A stretch of 64,000 bases of DNA from Scolanthus callimorphus (lineage: Eukaryota; Cnidaria; Anthozoa; Actiniaria; Edwardsiidae). Below are positions 12,187 to 22,552 of this stretch, in pieces; position 1 is the first letter of the stretch; every line of letters starts with the position of its first letter. Below the pieces are notes generated by a model. The model did not search any database, was not told the DNA's origin, and saw nothing but the letters and a program-made list of their open reading frames with translations. The stretch covers positions 23,219,421 to 23,283,420 of the forward strand of contig CM066919.1 in the NCBI GenBank assembly GCA_033964015.1, written 5' to 3'. A program made the position numbers and the translations under genes.

Positions 12187-13223
12187 ATAGCACGTGAGTG
12201 TGAAGTGTTGTTCACGTGATCATCACGTTAAGTTTCCTTGATATTCACATCGAAAAGTGTGAAGAGTAGAAAATCTAGAAAATCTTCGTGTTTTCGTAAA
12301 AAACATATTTTAAAATTATCTATACGAAAGCCTATTTTATTATCATATGAACAAAAGTTAATTTATTTTCTATAGAGTTTGATATCGTTTAAAGAATTTT
12401 TGTATCATATCACAATCGAGCACGTTAGCGATCTGATATGAGATCGAGCGAATAATGCGAAGTCGGGCTCCAAAATATATCATTTGTTTATTATCAATTT
12501 ATGGTCGAGTTTGTAGCAAAAATGGGCAGACAACTGTTTCGTGTAGTCATATTATATCACTTCAGTGATAGACCTGCTATTTGGGTCACACGGATCTATT
12601 ATTTTTGGCAGCCCCTGTTCCGAACCTAATAGACAACTGTTTATCCCCACCCCTCCCCTTTTGGTCCCTAAGTCCGCTCCTGAGACCCCTGCCCCTGGTC
12701 ATATTTTGGGCTTTGATCCCTGTGCCTATATAACCTGTTACAAGCCTGAAATGTATATAATAAATGGCTCCTTCAAGGGCCCTAGGAACACTTCTAAAAC
12801 ACAAAAATAATCGTTCCTAATGCCCTTGGCCCTATCTTGAGAGTCTCAAGATGATGCGTTTTCTCCGGTTGTGTATTTTTTGTAACGAGTGTCTTTTAAG
12901 GGTGCGAAAAATAATATAAAATAAAGTATGATATTATGAAGTTGTTCAGTAGATTCCTGTCCCATCGTTCTCAATCTCTTCGAATACTGCAAGAAATACA
13001 TAGTACTATATTCTTAAAGGTTCTATGTTCTGGAGAACGCCTACAAAATAAGGGCCTCTTGAAATGATTATGGAATGAGGTTCATTCCAGAATTAGTTTC
13101 ATTCCGGAATGAAATTCATACTGCATTCACATGGCGTGATCAATCAGTTACAGATTTTGGCGCCAAATAAGAATAATTTTCATCGAAGTTCTATCCCAGC
13201 TCACATGATTCCAGAATGAAACT
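12187..13223. other. AGBL5 3' flank and AT-rich intergenic DNA
   Basis: Directly after the AGBL5 stop come several CACGTG/TCACGTGA palindromes (12190-12235). An AATAAA at about 12760 may serve polyadenylation, but its distance makes that uncertain. From 13075 onward inverted words around CATTCCGGAATGAAA suggest a decayed foldback element. No gene is seen. Confidence 0.4.
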
Positions 13224-14145
13224 TCATACCGAAACGAGATTTTCATTCCGATTGGAAAATTTTGATGACGAAAATTTCGGTTCCGGTATCATGTAAACAG
13301 ACATGAATTGATATTGGGTTTCCTAGCAATTTCGCGATGGCGGGTACAGTAAGTCAAGTAGAAGACGGGTCTTCCCGACTTACACGCCATCTTGAAAATG
13401 ACCGAGAACGGGGTCGGTGACGGGGTCCGTGAACGGGGTCGGTAACGATAAAACAATTTTCCTTCCTTTTCTGGATTACTTTTAATTCTTTAATGATTGT
13501 AGTTTACACTTCCTTTACGTACTTTTATTTCTAGATTTTAATTGCTCTGTTTACTCATTTGCGTGCAGGTGCGCGTGTCAGAAGATTACACACCACTAGT
13601 GATCTAAAGAAGAAAAAAGAAATGCATCATTCACAAACGCTTTCAGCTCCCCAGGATATCATGCGCGCGGCGTAAAAAAGTTATGTACTGAATGTTCATA
13701 CCGAAACGAGATTTTCATTCCGATTGGAAAATTTTGATGACGAAAATTTCGGTTCCGGTATCATGTAAACAGACATGAATTGATATTGGGTTTCCTAGCA
13801 ATTTCGCGATGGCGGGTACAGTAAGTCAAGTAGAAGACGGGTCTTCCCGACTTACACGCCATCTTGAAAATGACCGAGGACGGGGTCGGTGACGGGGTCC
13901 GTGAACGGGGTCGGTAACGATAAAACAATTTTCCTTCCTTTTCTGGATTACTTTTAATTCTTTAATGATTGTAGTTTACACTTCCTTTACGTACTTTTAT
14001 TTCTAGATTTTAATTGCTCTGTTTACTCATTTGCGTGCAGGTGCGCGTGTCAGAAGATTACACACCACTAGTGATCTAAAGAAGAAAAAAGAAATGCATC
14101 ATTCACAAACGCTTTCAGCTCCCCAGGATATCATGCGCGCGGCGT
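13224..14145. repeat. Recent 450-bp direct duplication
   Basis: 13224-13673 and 13696-14145 are the same sequence at an offset of 472 bases, separated by 22 bases. Reading both copies side by side I find only one substitution (CCGAGAACGG versus CCGAGGACGG). Each copy includes a short GACGGGGTCGGT/GAACGGGGTCGGT tandem, a CGCCATCTTGAAAATGACCG repeat word and a terminal ATGCGCGCGGCGT. No coding frame is supported. Near identity implies a very recent duplication or an assembly artefact. Confidence 0.9.
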
Positions 14146-14370
14146 CATGGTCCTCTCTTGAATGCATTTCGGAGAATTCGCTATATTTTTATCTAGTTCA
14201 ATAAAACGTTTTGAAATGCTCCGCTTCTTAGATGGTGGATCCGCGCCATCTTGAGAAGCGGCAACGCTCTAATTAAATATGCACCCATCTGAATTTTGAT
14301 TGGGTTAACGCAAAAGCATTGTTTTCCAAATATGGTGTTTAGTGGAACATCAGATTCATTCGTCTGTTAC

Positions 14371-14800
14371 CATTCTCGTACCCAGAGCTCCCCAGCTCGT
14401 CTGCTCGCAGGGGATGCTCTGGGGACATCCATTTGAGGGCCGTCGCTGATTGGTTGATTTTGAGCGTTAGAGAGCATGCGCTGAAAGGTTCCTCTCAGCG
14501 GCTCCGTCAATTTCGTACCCAGAGCCCGTCATCTTTTGGCCAGCGGCAAGATTCAGGGCTCTGGAGGAATAGATTTTTTTAAAACCCAGATTCTGGGTTT
14601 CCGGTTTGAACGTTGTATGAAGGTTCGTTACGTTTTTGACCTACCACGCATGCTCACAAATCGGATTCCCCCACAGCCCTGTATCTTGCCGCTGGCCAAA
14701 AGATGACGGGCTCTGGGTACGAGATTGCGGCCGCCGTATTAAATTTCACCAGAGCCTCCCCCGCGAGGTTACGAGCCGGGGAGCTCTGGGTTCGAGAATG
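14371..14800. mobile_element. Mutator-like MITE with 9-bp target duplication
   Basis: It starts CATTCTCGTACCCAGAGCTC and ends with the inverse (GAGCTCTGGGTTCGAGAATG). The same nine bases GTCTGTTAC flank it at 14362-14370 and 14801-14809. A 9-bp duplication with inverted ends is typical of MULE elements. A second, left-damaged copy is at 17946-18128. Another foldback element is nested within it (14514-14721). Confidence 0.75.
14514..14721. mobile_element. Nested foldback element inside 14371-14800
   Basis: The arms are ~39 bases and near perfect: CGTACCCAGAGCCCGTCATC through TTTTGGCCAGCGGCAAGAT, inverted at 14680-14721. It shares the CGTACCCAGAGC start with its host element, so it may be an internally rearranged relative and not an independent insertion. 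The loop holds ACCCAGATTCTGGGTT. Confidence 0.65.
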
Positions 14801-14941
14801 GTCTGTTACACATTTCAGTAGCCAGCGTAGCATGCGCAAAAGGAGTAGGGGAGTGTTGTGTTTCTGGTGATAAGTATGAACACTAGAAAATATATCAACA
14901 TTGTCACTGACCCGTCGGACACATGTTCTATGGCCATGGGT

Positions 14942-15340
14942 TTACCTGATGCGGGGCCAACATTGACATCGTCCGCATGTGCAAGGACAAGAACGCTCCA
15001 AGAATGTCCTGACATTATACTGTCCGGTGCCTTTGCAATCTTGCTGCCACTGCTTACACGGATGGGGATGCTTATCCACGCACCCTACGAAGTCACACAG
15101 AATATGGTTAAGACCTGTGTTGCTAGATAACATTTATGTAAGCGTTTTCACTTTCGATATAACATGAGTATCAGGCTTGTTTTTCGTTTTCCCCCGTGGA
15201 GGCTTTCTGTGAGATAATTTACGGCGCGTGCCATCATGTTTGTGAGTCTGGGATTCTGTAGCAGTCCGCGCCGCTGAAATTTGCGCGCCCAGAGAGCAAA
15301 GAGCTGCCGATATGGTTAGAGAAACAGCTGCACAGAACAT
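14942..15340 (-). CDS. Small secreted peptide with one ShKT-like domain
   Basis: Two-exon model: exon 1 15340-15223, exon 2 15084-14942 (TAA), phase-1 junction, 86 residues. Exon 1 gives a signal peptide (Met followed by the hydrophobic run AVSLTISAALCSLGAQISAA) and a short polar spacer ending in an Arg-Arg created at the splice. Exon 2 encodes a cysteine domain with CVD at its start, CKQW in the middle and the end pattern C-x3-C-x2-C with TCGRC. That is the ShKT signature, with two extra cysteines (eight in all) and a long third loop (15 residues). ShKT domains occur in cnidarian potassium-channel toxins but also in enzymes and non-toxic secreted proteins, so a toxin role is possible and not shown. 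The exon 1 donor (CGCC|GTAAAT) is only moderate. Alternatively exon 2 could be a spliced alternative end of the three-domain gene at 16711-19647, whose introns share the same phase. Confidence 0.6.
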
Positions 15341-16710
15341 TTTAAGGGTGGTCCAGCCAGTGTTGCTAGGTAGAACGCATTATCGACTCAATGTGCTACA
15401 GTAAAAACCCGCATAAAAGAACAAGTAGATTAAGAACACTCAGGCTGAAATTTGGTCAAAAAGGTACCTTAGATATAAGAACATATGCAGCTACATGCAG
15501 GAGAAGAAGGAACAAAACAACTGTATAAGCATCGACCGATTCTGTCATGGACTTCGGTTTGTGCGTCCGTTCGTTCGTCCGGCATGACGTCATCAAAAGC
15601 CCTTGATGACAGTAATGTATTGATTCGAGCTTCGCTTTTAGGCAGTGCCTAAATCTATATATTACGAACCCTGACAGAGCTCCGCTTTGCGCAGCAGGTA
15701 AATTTGCACTAGAGCAGATTTCCAATGGCTGTGAAAAGTGCCGCGACACGCAAAGGTCGCGGCTGGGAACCGAGCCTGCTGTAGATACGGAATGAAATCG
15801 CCTAGTCGCGGCGCGGTACAACTTTGTCGTAGCACTTTTCACGGTCATACGAAATCTGCTTTATGCGGAACAAATTTTACTGGCTTACGTCGTGCACAAC
15901 GAAACTGTCCTTGTGGTCTGATGGCGGGCGTACCATCCCAGCAACATCCGTAAGGACGCTGGTTCAACGGAAGACTTTCACAAGTCTTCATTGGGTGCGG
16001 CGCCTCTGAAATATAAGAGACAAAAAAACATGATTAAGGGTTCCGTAGCTACAAGGTGGAGAAATTAAATAGGGGGTATCGATCCACCTTATCACAAAAA
16101 ATAAATTAAAATAAAACATCTATAGGAAGTGCATATGGTAAACAGCTACGTCCTCAAGGGGCGGATCCAGGGGAAATTTAGGGGGGGGGGAGGGAAGGGG
16201 ACCTATAGGAAGTAGTAAACAACTACGTCCTTAAGGGGCGGGCGTTCCTTGTTCAGCGCTCTGTCGCTGCGCTCCTACGCGCAGAAAGGGTTTATATTGT
16301 ATATTCTCAGGGGCTCATAAATGATATTCTACAATAACGACGAAGGGTGTAGGAGTAGACGCGTGTACCAGGGCGCTAAAATTAGTAGAATGCCCAACAT
16401 AAACACATAATGCAGCGAAAAGGTAAACTGCTGAATGCGCACGGGCTCAAACACTGCGGTATTTTCCCGCAACCTCGTCCCCAGGGTCTTGTGGGTAATT
16501 TTCAAGATGGCGGTTGACGTCCCGCTTCTACCACAGGAAGACCGCCCAGAACGCCAGGGACTAGGCTGAAAACAGACAATTTCTGCCGCTGATGGGAACA
16601 ACATTACACAGGATTCTTTCTCTTTGTAATGGACTCTTGAATCCCTCCTAGCAGAGGCAGGTAGTATCTCGCCTTGAGAGACCTCTGCTAGAGGGCAGAC
16701 ACTTGGATTT
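15341..16710. other. Intergenic repeats between the two ShKT genes
   Basis: Contents: the foldback copy at 15711-15860; a CGCTTTTAGGCAGTGCCTAA element edge near 15632-15665 that recurs at 22370; a short direct repeat CTATAGGAAGT...AACTACGTCC(T)TAAGGGGCGG at 16120-16165 and 16203-16240; a G-rich GGGGCGGATCCAGGGG site at 16157; and a dispersed CGCCATCTTGAAAATTACCC repeat (inverted) at 16490-16515. A 130-codon frame on the - strand from 15848 runs through these repeats and is not regarded as a gene. Confidence 0.5.
15711..15860. mobile_element. AGCAGATTTC foldback element, copy 1
   Basis: The ends are GAGCAGATTTC with GCTGTGAAAAGTGCCGCGAC, and the inverse GCACTTTTCACGGTCATACG plus AAATCTGCT. 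The second copy, with cleaner termini, is at 37111-37251 inside the kinase gene. A diverged relative with similar termini is at 53690-53852. Confidence 0.75.
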
Positions 16711-19647
16711 TCATGGGATCGATCGTGCCAAAATCATATTCTCAGCGCATTCCATTTTCCACTTACTACAAGCTCCGCATGTCCAAGCGCACTTGTCTTT
16801 GTTTCTCTTAACTCTACAAAACGTAGCGTCAGCACTCTTATTCTTAGCGCAGATGTCATCGGATTCGAGGTTATAGCAAAGTTTGTCTGAAAAAAAAAAT
16901 CAAGTCATTCATACCAACATACAATCAACATACAGCAATATGATTTCTTTTGACACGGGACTAATTAGTTCTTATATGCTCAGATCGATCCTGACGCCAG
17001 AGGCTTCCCTCTAGTATGAGAGGTTGGTCGCGCGCGAGGTCTGCAAAACGAGGTCCCTTGGCCTCTCACCCATGCGCGCTACGCGGGTACGCAAGCCATC
17101 TCTCATCCACTTTGCTCTCTTTTTCCTACCAAGCCACGGGTATCAGGCGGGTTTGCACAGTCACAATTGTCTGCTGTAGCTCTATGTGCGTCATAGGAGA
17201 AACTACGAAGAGTGAAATTCTCGTGTTTAACCCGGTTTAAAATTTCTTGCGATCGATGTATTGAAGAATCATTTGGCATGAGCATGGTGATAAGTATTAC
17301 AAGTCATAGTACCAGAGTGCCATCCCGGTGTTGTATTCCGCGTTATATGTAACATCCTTAAAACATCGTGTAACATACTCACAAGCACAGCGTTTATAGC
17401 CAGGTCCATCTGCGGGCGTCTTGTAATCAGTATCCTTGATACAGCACCACTGACAAGTAACCTCACACGCGTATCTCATGATATCATAGTTCCGAGGATC
17501 AGAGCATATGAATTTGCGTCTGAGTTTTTGGCATTCTTTGTATCCCAGGCGATCCATCCTACCCAAGCATCTACTGCGATCTGCGGGTAGCAGAAAAGGC
17601 ACCCCTGCATTAGATATTAAAATACCAAAGTTCCGACTATTATATTTGGCTGGGCGGGGCGAATGGGTGGAAAAATCCTCCGTGGTACGGCACAAATTAA
17701 TATACATACACCAGCTGTCCACAGAGTCTTTGGTCGTCTGACCAGCGGAAGGAGATGATACACTATAGTGTCCTGTATATCCTTGTTCTCTAGGAGATAT
17801 TATGCGGAGGACTATGGGAGATACTATGCGGAGGACGCTATAGTTTACTATATATGAAGGATCTACTAGTTTTGGCTCGTCGTCTTCCGTTGGTCAGCAG
17901 ACGAACAAGGCTTTGGGGACGAGATTGGGCGCACGGGCTCTGGGAATACCCAGAGCTCCCCAGCTAGTCTGCTACAGCGCCGTCACTGATTGGCTGATTT
18001 TGAACGTTGGGGCATGCGCAGAAAATTGTTTCTCTCATCTCTGTATCAAATATCGCGCATGCGTCAATGGCTGTCACCAGAGCTTCCCCCGCGAGGCGAC
18101 GAGCCGGGGAGCTCTGGGCTCGAGAATGGTGCGTCGTCAAATAAAGAACTGCGTGCGCATACCTGTGCAGCCTATTAAATAAGGTCTGCTGGCCAAAGTA
18201 CCGTCAGCACAGCACCATCCGCATGTCTTGGCGCAGCTATAGCGCAGGGCGGCCTGGGAGAGATGACAGTACCCCCTCTTCAAATAGTATTCACACGTTC
18301 GTTTTGAAAGGCGGTCTCCACACCTTGTAACTGCAAAAAGTGTAGCAGAATTTAAACTGATGTTGATTTCAGAACTATAAATATTGTTAAACTAGCGCCT
18401 AAGCACGTTACTGTTTAATGCCACCTAATCACTGGCGGATCTAGGGGAGGGGTCATGGGGCATTGCTCCCCCTTTCCGGTAGTAAATTGATAGGAAATGT
18501 ATGAGCAATATTTCAGATGTTAGCTTTTGGTTTGTCATGTTTCCCTTTCCCTTCCCAAATTTCTGGATCCGGATTCTGACAGGCAATTTTATACAGTGTA
18601 GCTAGAGGCGTTGTTTGGGAGGATTCGAGAGCAGATCATGAAGCGCTAGACGAAGTCGTGGGTCGCTCGACTTTCGGGGGTGCTCGTCGGGAACTTTCGA
18701 TTTTACCCCCTAAAAGGTACCTAAAATGGCGTTGCTTAGTTGATTTTGACCCCTAAAAGGTATCAACAAGACGTATTTTCCCTCGTAATTTTCTCTCGTA
18801 CTTTTTTATAATTTGCTTCATTTGCTAGAACGGACGTCTAAAAGGTACCTATCTGGAAAAAAATTACAAGTTTTCGAATTTTATCCCCTATAAGGTACGA
18901 CGGGCCTGATATTAAACCCTAAAAGGTAGTCCCCTCAAGGTGGTGACCGTTGTGTTCCGAGGCCAAGGCCGGGACATATTCATTGTCCTACCAACATGTA
19001 CACAGTTTCAGGGTGGACATCAAAGAACTACTATATGTACTAAGGACACAATAAGCACTCTGGCGGCGGTGGCCGCCCTCAGTTTGTCTGCTTAATGGCC
19101 GCTTGGTTACCAGTAACGCCGTTTGAACCCAGCGAAATTCAACTCGGTGCTGCAAGTCTGGCATCCAATACTTTTACATATTTTTTCGAACATTCCCACA
19201 AAAGTCCACTTTATAGGACAAGTAGGAGAGTAGCCACGCTCGCTCTCAAAAACTTCAGCAAACCCGTGACTACCGAGAGGCGATTCCAAGACAATAACGG
19301 GCGTTGTCCTCACTGTTTACTTTTCCTTGTGTGATTTCGATTCAACACCCTAAGGTTCTGGAAATTGCAAGATTCTTTGTACGACAACTAAACAACGAAA
19401 ACTCTCGCTGACAGTTCCCTAGCTGTGTGGAACATGTTTGGATATGCCTCGCGCTTCTGACGCTCGCACACTTTCACGGAAAAGTTGTTCTTTATAGAAA
19501 AACTAAACATGGAGTTCGTAGAAATTCATAAAAATGGCAAGGATTGACTAACGTACCTCCTACTTTTGTTCCTGCAAACTGGCCGACAAGTGGTCCGATA
19601 AAGACGGTGAAAAAAAGACAAAAGAAACTCGTTCTGAAAAGCGACAT
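16711..19647 (-). CDS. Secreted protein with three ShKT domains
   Basis: Exons (- strand): 19647-19557, 18330-18163, 17580-17383, 16886-16711 (TGA). All three introns are phase 1, giving 210 residues. Exon 1 is a signal peptide (MSLFRTSFFCLFFTVFIGP...). Each later exon carries one ShKT domain ending C-x3-C-x2-C: residues ~34-70 (RYSCAKTCGWCC), ~91-132 (RYACEVTCQWCC) and ~156-192 (CAWTCGAC). Cys spacings differ among the three (8-8-10, 11-8-12, 8-10-8), so they are old duplicates. The domain-per-symmetrical-exon layout allows repeats to be added or skipped. No enzyme domain is fused to it, so a secreted binding protein or venom-like peptide precursor is plausible and untested. A read-through past the exon 3 donor (CTT|GTGAGTATG) would stop at 17297 after 28 codons; the donor is strong, so splicing is preferred. 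Confidence 0.8.
17946..18128. mobile_element. Mutator-like MITE, copy 2, in ShKT gene intron
   Basis: Left end ACCCAGAGCTCCCCAGCTAG and right end GCCGGGGAGCTCTGGGCTCG + AGAATG match the 14371-14800 element, with the left terminus damaged. It ends 34 bases from the donor of the first ShKT exon, inside the intron. Confidence 0.7.
18431..18930. repeat. Intronic G-rich site and CCCTAAAAGGTA repeats
   Basis: A GGCGGATCTAGGGGAGGGG site starts near 18435. From 18704 to 18930 the word CCCTAAAAGGTA(C/T) recurs at least three times with two variants (TCTAAAAGGTACC, CCCTATAAGGTACG). This fills part of the first intron of the three-domain ShKT gene. No coding is seen. Confidence 0.5.
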
Positions 19648-19702
19648 TTTGCCAAAAAACTGTAAACAGGTTGGATCCGACTTGAAATCTTCGTGACTCT
19701 CC

Positions 19703-19710
19703 CTATATAG
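19703..19710 (-). promoter_or_regulatory. Candidate TATA box of the three-domain ShKT gene
   Basis: CTATATAG lies 56 bases upstream of the ATG at 19647 and the next ~60 bases contain no other ATG. Position and sequence fit a core TATA element with a very short leader. It is a position-based prediction only. Confidence 0.4.
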
Positions 19711-20353
19711 CGTTAGTCGTCTTCTTTTCCGTACTAGAAACACTGGAAGATTTCATTAAAATAGAATGATCAAATTTCCCTTTCATCTGTCTCAATTCAA
19801 TCCATCTGTATCAATAGTGGGACTTCATTTTGAGCACAAATTTCCGATTAAGATTTTTTACTTGTTCAAGCTGTCATTTCGCCGATAACTAGTCCTTGTG
19901 TAGAGCCTCAATTACCTTGTAATTACTGAAATAATGAAATAGTATCTTTCATTTCATTTTCCGTGAAAATCAGGGTTGTTGATTCGAGTTTTACAAGGTG
20001 GCTCGGATTTAGTTCGTAGACACACAACAAGTCCCTTTCGAGAAAAGTGAATCGTTTCTTTCGTCCACTTGGATACTGACTGGAAAATATAATGCATGGC
20101 TGCCGAGCCCTCTTCAATGCGGGTGGGAGGGCTGCAGTGCATTTTTATTTTGGTCTACATGTTTTTGGGAAACCCTCCCCTGACAAGATTCACGAAAAAT
20201 GTTAGCCCTCCCCCAAATGCGGTGACATATTTAATGGTCCATCATATTGCAAAAATATAGACATTTTTTATTAGTTTTTTAAATCTACTTTCATGTTAAT
20301 AGCAGTGCAAGATTCGATATGTGTTCCGTACCCGAAAGCCGCGTTCAAGCACA
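19711..20353. other. Upstream region of the ShKT gene, nothing recognised
   Basis: AT-rich, with short frames on both strands and a CCCTCCC-type segment near 20125-20220. No repeat family, RNA gene or conserved protein is recognised. Confidence 0.35.
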
Positions 20354-20705
20354 ATAGAGTCCTAAAGTGATGACGTCACAAAAACAAAATTTTCGATTTA
20401 GCAATATTTGAAAAGGGCGTATCGATTGAAAGCTACACACCAAAAATGAGGTGAATCGGTTGAAACGCGACCGAGATATGGCCCGCTGAATACATAATTT
20501 TCTTTAACAAATCACTGTATTTTTGGTTCAGTTCATAAAGTAAAGAAAATTATGTATTCATTGGGTCATAGCTCAGTCGCGTTTCGACCGATTCACCTCA
20601 TTTTTTGCATGCAACGTTCTTCGAAATTGGTCTTTCATTATCCGTGGACTAAAATCTGAAATTCGAAATTTTTCAAATTTGTGACGTCACACTTTAGGAC
20701 TCTAT
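20354..20705. mobile_element. Foldback element with TAGAGTCCTAAAGTG ends
   Basis: Left end ATAGAGTCCTAAAGTG plus TGACGTCAC; right end GTGACGTCACACTTTAGGAC plus TCTAT. Longer internal inverted segments (AATACATAATTTTCTTTA; GAGGTGAATCGGTTGAAACG) make most of the element self-complementary. Confidence 0.7.
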
Positions 20706-20775
20706 AAAAAATTTTCCAGCTTATAGCCTAAATCAGAAGTGCATAACCATGTACTTTGTGGTATTGGGTTGATTT

Positions 20776-22402
20776 TAGCGGAGCTCCAGCGCGGGCCGAA
20801 GGCCCGCGCAAGCGGAGCACCATACCTAAGGGAAAAACGTATACTATCGAGTTGATTTTTGAACGTCACGGGCATTATGGATCATTTTGATGACGTCATT
20901 GATGACGAAAGGGCACGTGACTTTGGTGCAGAGTTCCTCTTATGGTCTTTGAAAGTTTGTCCAAGTTTGGCTTCTATCGAAGCTTCCCTTCGGGAGATAT
21001 GATTTTTTCTTAATTTCTCTGGTATTAAACCTATAGTGTCCGCCGTCCGGTGTCCGTCCGCCGTCCGCCGTCCGTGTACACATGGGAACCCTGTGGTACG
21101 CAAAGAAAAAATTATATCTCCTCAAGGGAACATGCTAGGACAACCATACTTGGGATATTTTGTCTATGCCACAAGGGGGGTGTTGTAACATGGTCACGTG
21201 ATGTGACGTCATCGATGACGTCATCAATGATTGAAAAATTAATATCTCGTGAAGGGAAGACTCTAAAACAGCCAAACTTGATTAGTGTAGTCTAGGTCAC
21301 CAGATGAGCGAAATGAAGATGTCACGTGATCTGACGTCATCGATGACGTCATCTAGGCTTGAAAAATTAATATCTCGTGAAGGGAAGACTCTAAAACAAC
21401 CAAACTTTGGTAGTGTAGTCTAGATCATCAGATCAGCGAAATGAAGTGGTCACGTGATGTGACGTCATCGATGACGTCATCTGTGTTTGAAAATCATATC
21501 TCGTGAAGGGAAGACTCTAAAACAACCAAACTTGGGTAGTGTAGTCTAGGTCACCAGATGAGCGAAATGAGTGGTCACGTGTTGTGACGTCATCGATGAC
21601 GTCATATATGCTTGAAAAATTAATATCTCGTGAAGGGAAGACTCTAAAACAACCAAACTTTGGTAGTGTAGTCTAGGTCATCAGATGAGCGAAATGAAGT
21701 GGTCACGTGATGTGACGTCATCGATGACGTCATCTATGCTTCAAAAATTAATATCTCCTGAAGGGAAGACTCTAAAACAACCAAACTTGGGTAGTGTAGT
21801 CTAGGTCACCAGATGGGCGAAATGAGTTCGTCACGTGATACGACATCAGCGATGACGTCATCTATGCCTGAAAAATTAATATCTCGTGAAGGGAAGACTC
21901 AAAAATGACCAAACTTGGGTGGTGTAGTCTAGGTCACCAGGTGAGCGAAATAAAGGTGTCACGTGATATGACGTCATCGATGACGTTATCTATGCTTGAG
22001 AAATGAATATCTCGTGAAGGGAAGACTCTAAAACAACCAAACTTGGGTAGTGTTAAGGTCACCAGGTGAGCGAAATGAAGTGGTCAGGTGATATGACGCC
22101 ATCTACGCTTGAAAAATTATTCTCTTTATTTCACTTTTGAATCATTCCATTTGGAGGGATTAATACCTTAATTTTTCTGATGGAGGTTTTTATCTCACTT
22201 AACAGGATGCTTATTTTCGTCCCTGTATTTGTATTGTGTCAATGCAGCAACATACCGAAGAAAACACTGTTGTATACATGTCAAGAGACATTTTTTTCTT
22301 AAAAAGCCTATAGTATATAAAACAACACTATAGTATATAAAACACAGAAAGTTTTATAACCAGGAGCTCCGCTTTTAGCCAGTGGCTAAATCTATATATT
22401 AG
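20776..22402. repeat. Large element built of ~128-bp CRE-containing satellite units
   Basis: The edges are AGCGGAGCTCC (20776) and GGAGCTCCGCTTTTAG (22363), the latter followed by CAGTGGCTAAATCTATATAT as at 15650. Inside, ~128-bp direct units run from about 21190 to 22110. Each has TCACGTGATGTGACGTCATC, CTCGTGAAGGGAAGACTCTA and GGTCACCAGATGAGCGAAAT. Perfect TGACGTCATCGATGACGTCA palindromes start at 21204, 21332, 21460, 21585 and 21713. Degenerate ones follow near 21840 and 21968, and a truncated unit near 22094. One unit at 20880-21030 is inverted and is separated by a GTCCGCCGTCCG microsatellite. Regular conserved units (not unique spacers) exclude CRISPR. Confidence 0.85.
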
Positions 22403-22520
22403 GCTACTAATTATAGGCACATAGCGCAACATTTTTGTTATGAATTATACCAAGCTTTTATGTGTGATGCAAATTCCTAGCCCCTCCCCCCTCTAAATTA
22501 TGACCAGTCCCTAACAGACG

Positions 22521-22552
<32 letters not shown>

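Noticed and set aside
15456..15848. 130-codon open frame on the - strand with a hydrophobic segment
   Set aside because: It runs across the 15711-15860 foldback element and a low-complexity tract, with no domain, no signal peptide at its start and no splice context.
17297..17382. Read-through extension of ShKT exon 3 to a stop at 17297
   Set aside because: The GTGAGTATG donor at 17382 is near consensus and joins exon 4 in the correct phase with a third intact ShKT domain.
16711..19647. Naming the ShKT gene as a specific potassium-channel toxin
   Set aside because: ShKT domains are widespread in non-toxic proteins and the Cys spacing and multi-domain layout do not match a particular toxin.
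21190..22110. Regularly spaced palindromic repeats resembling a CRISPR array
   Set aside because: The whole 128-bp unit is conserved, there are no unique spacers, and the genome is clearly eukaryotic.
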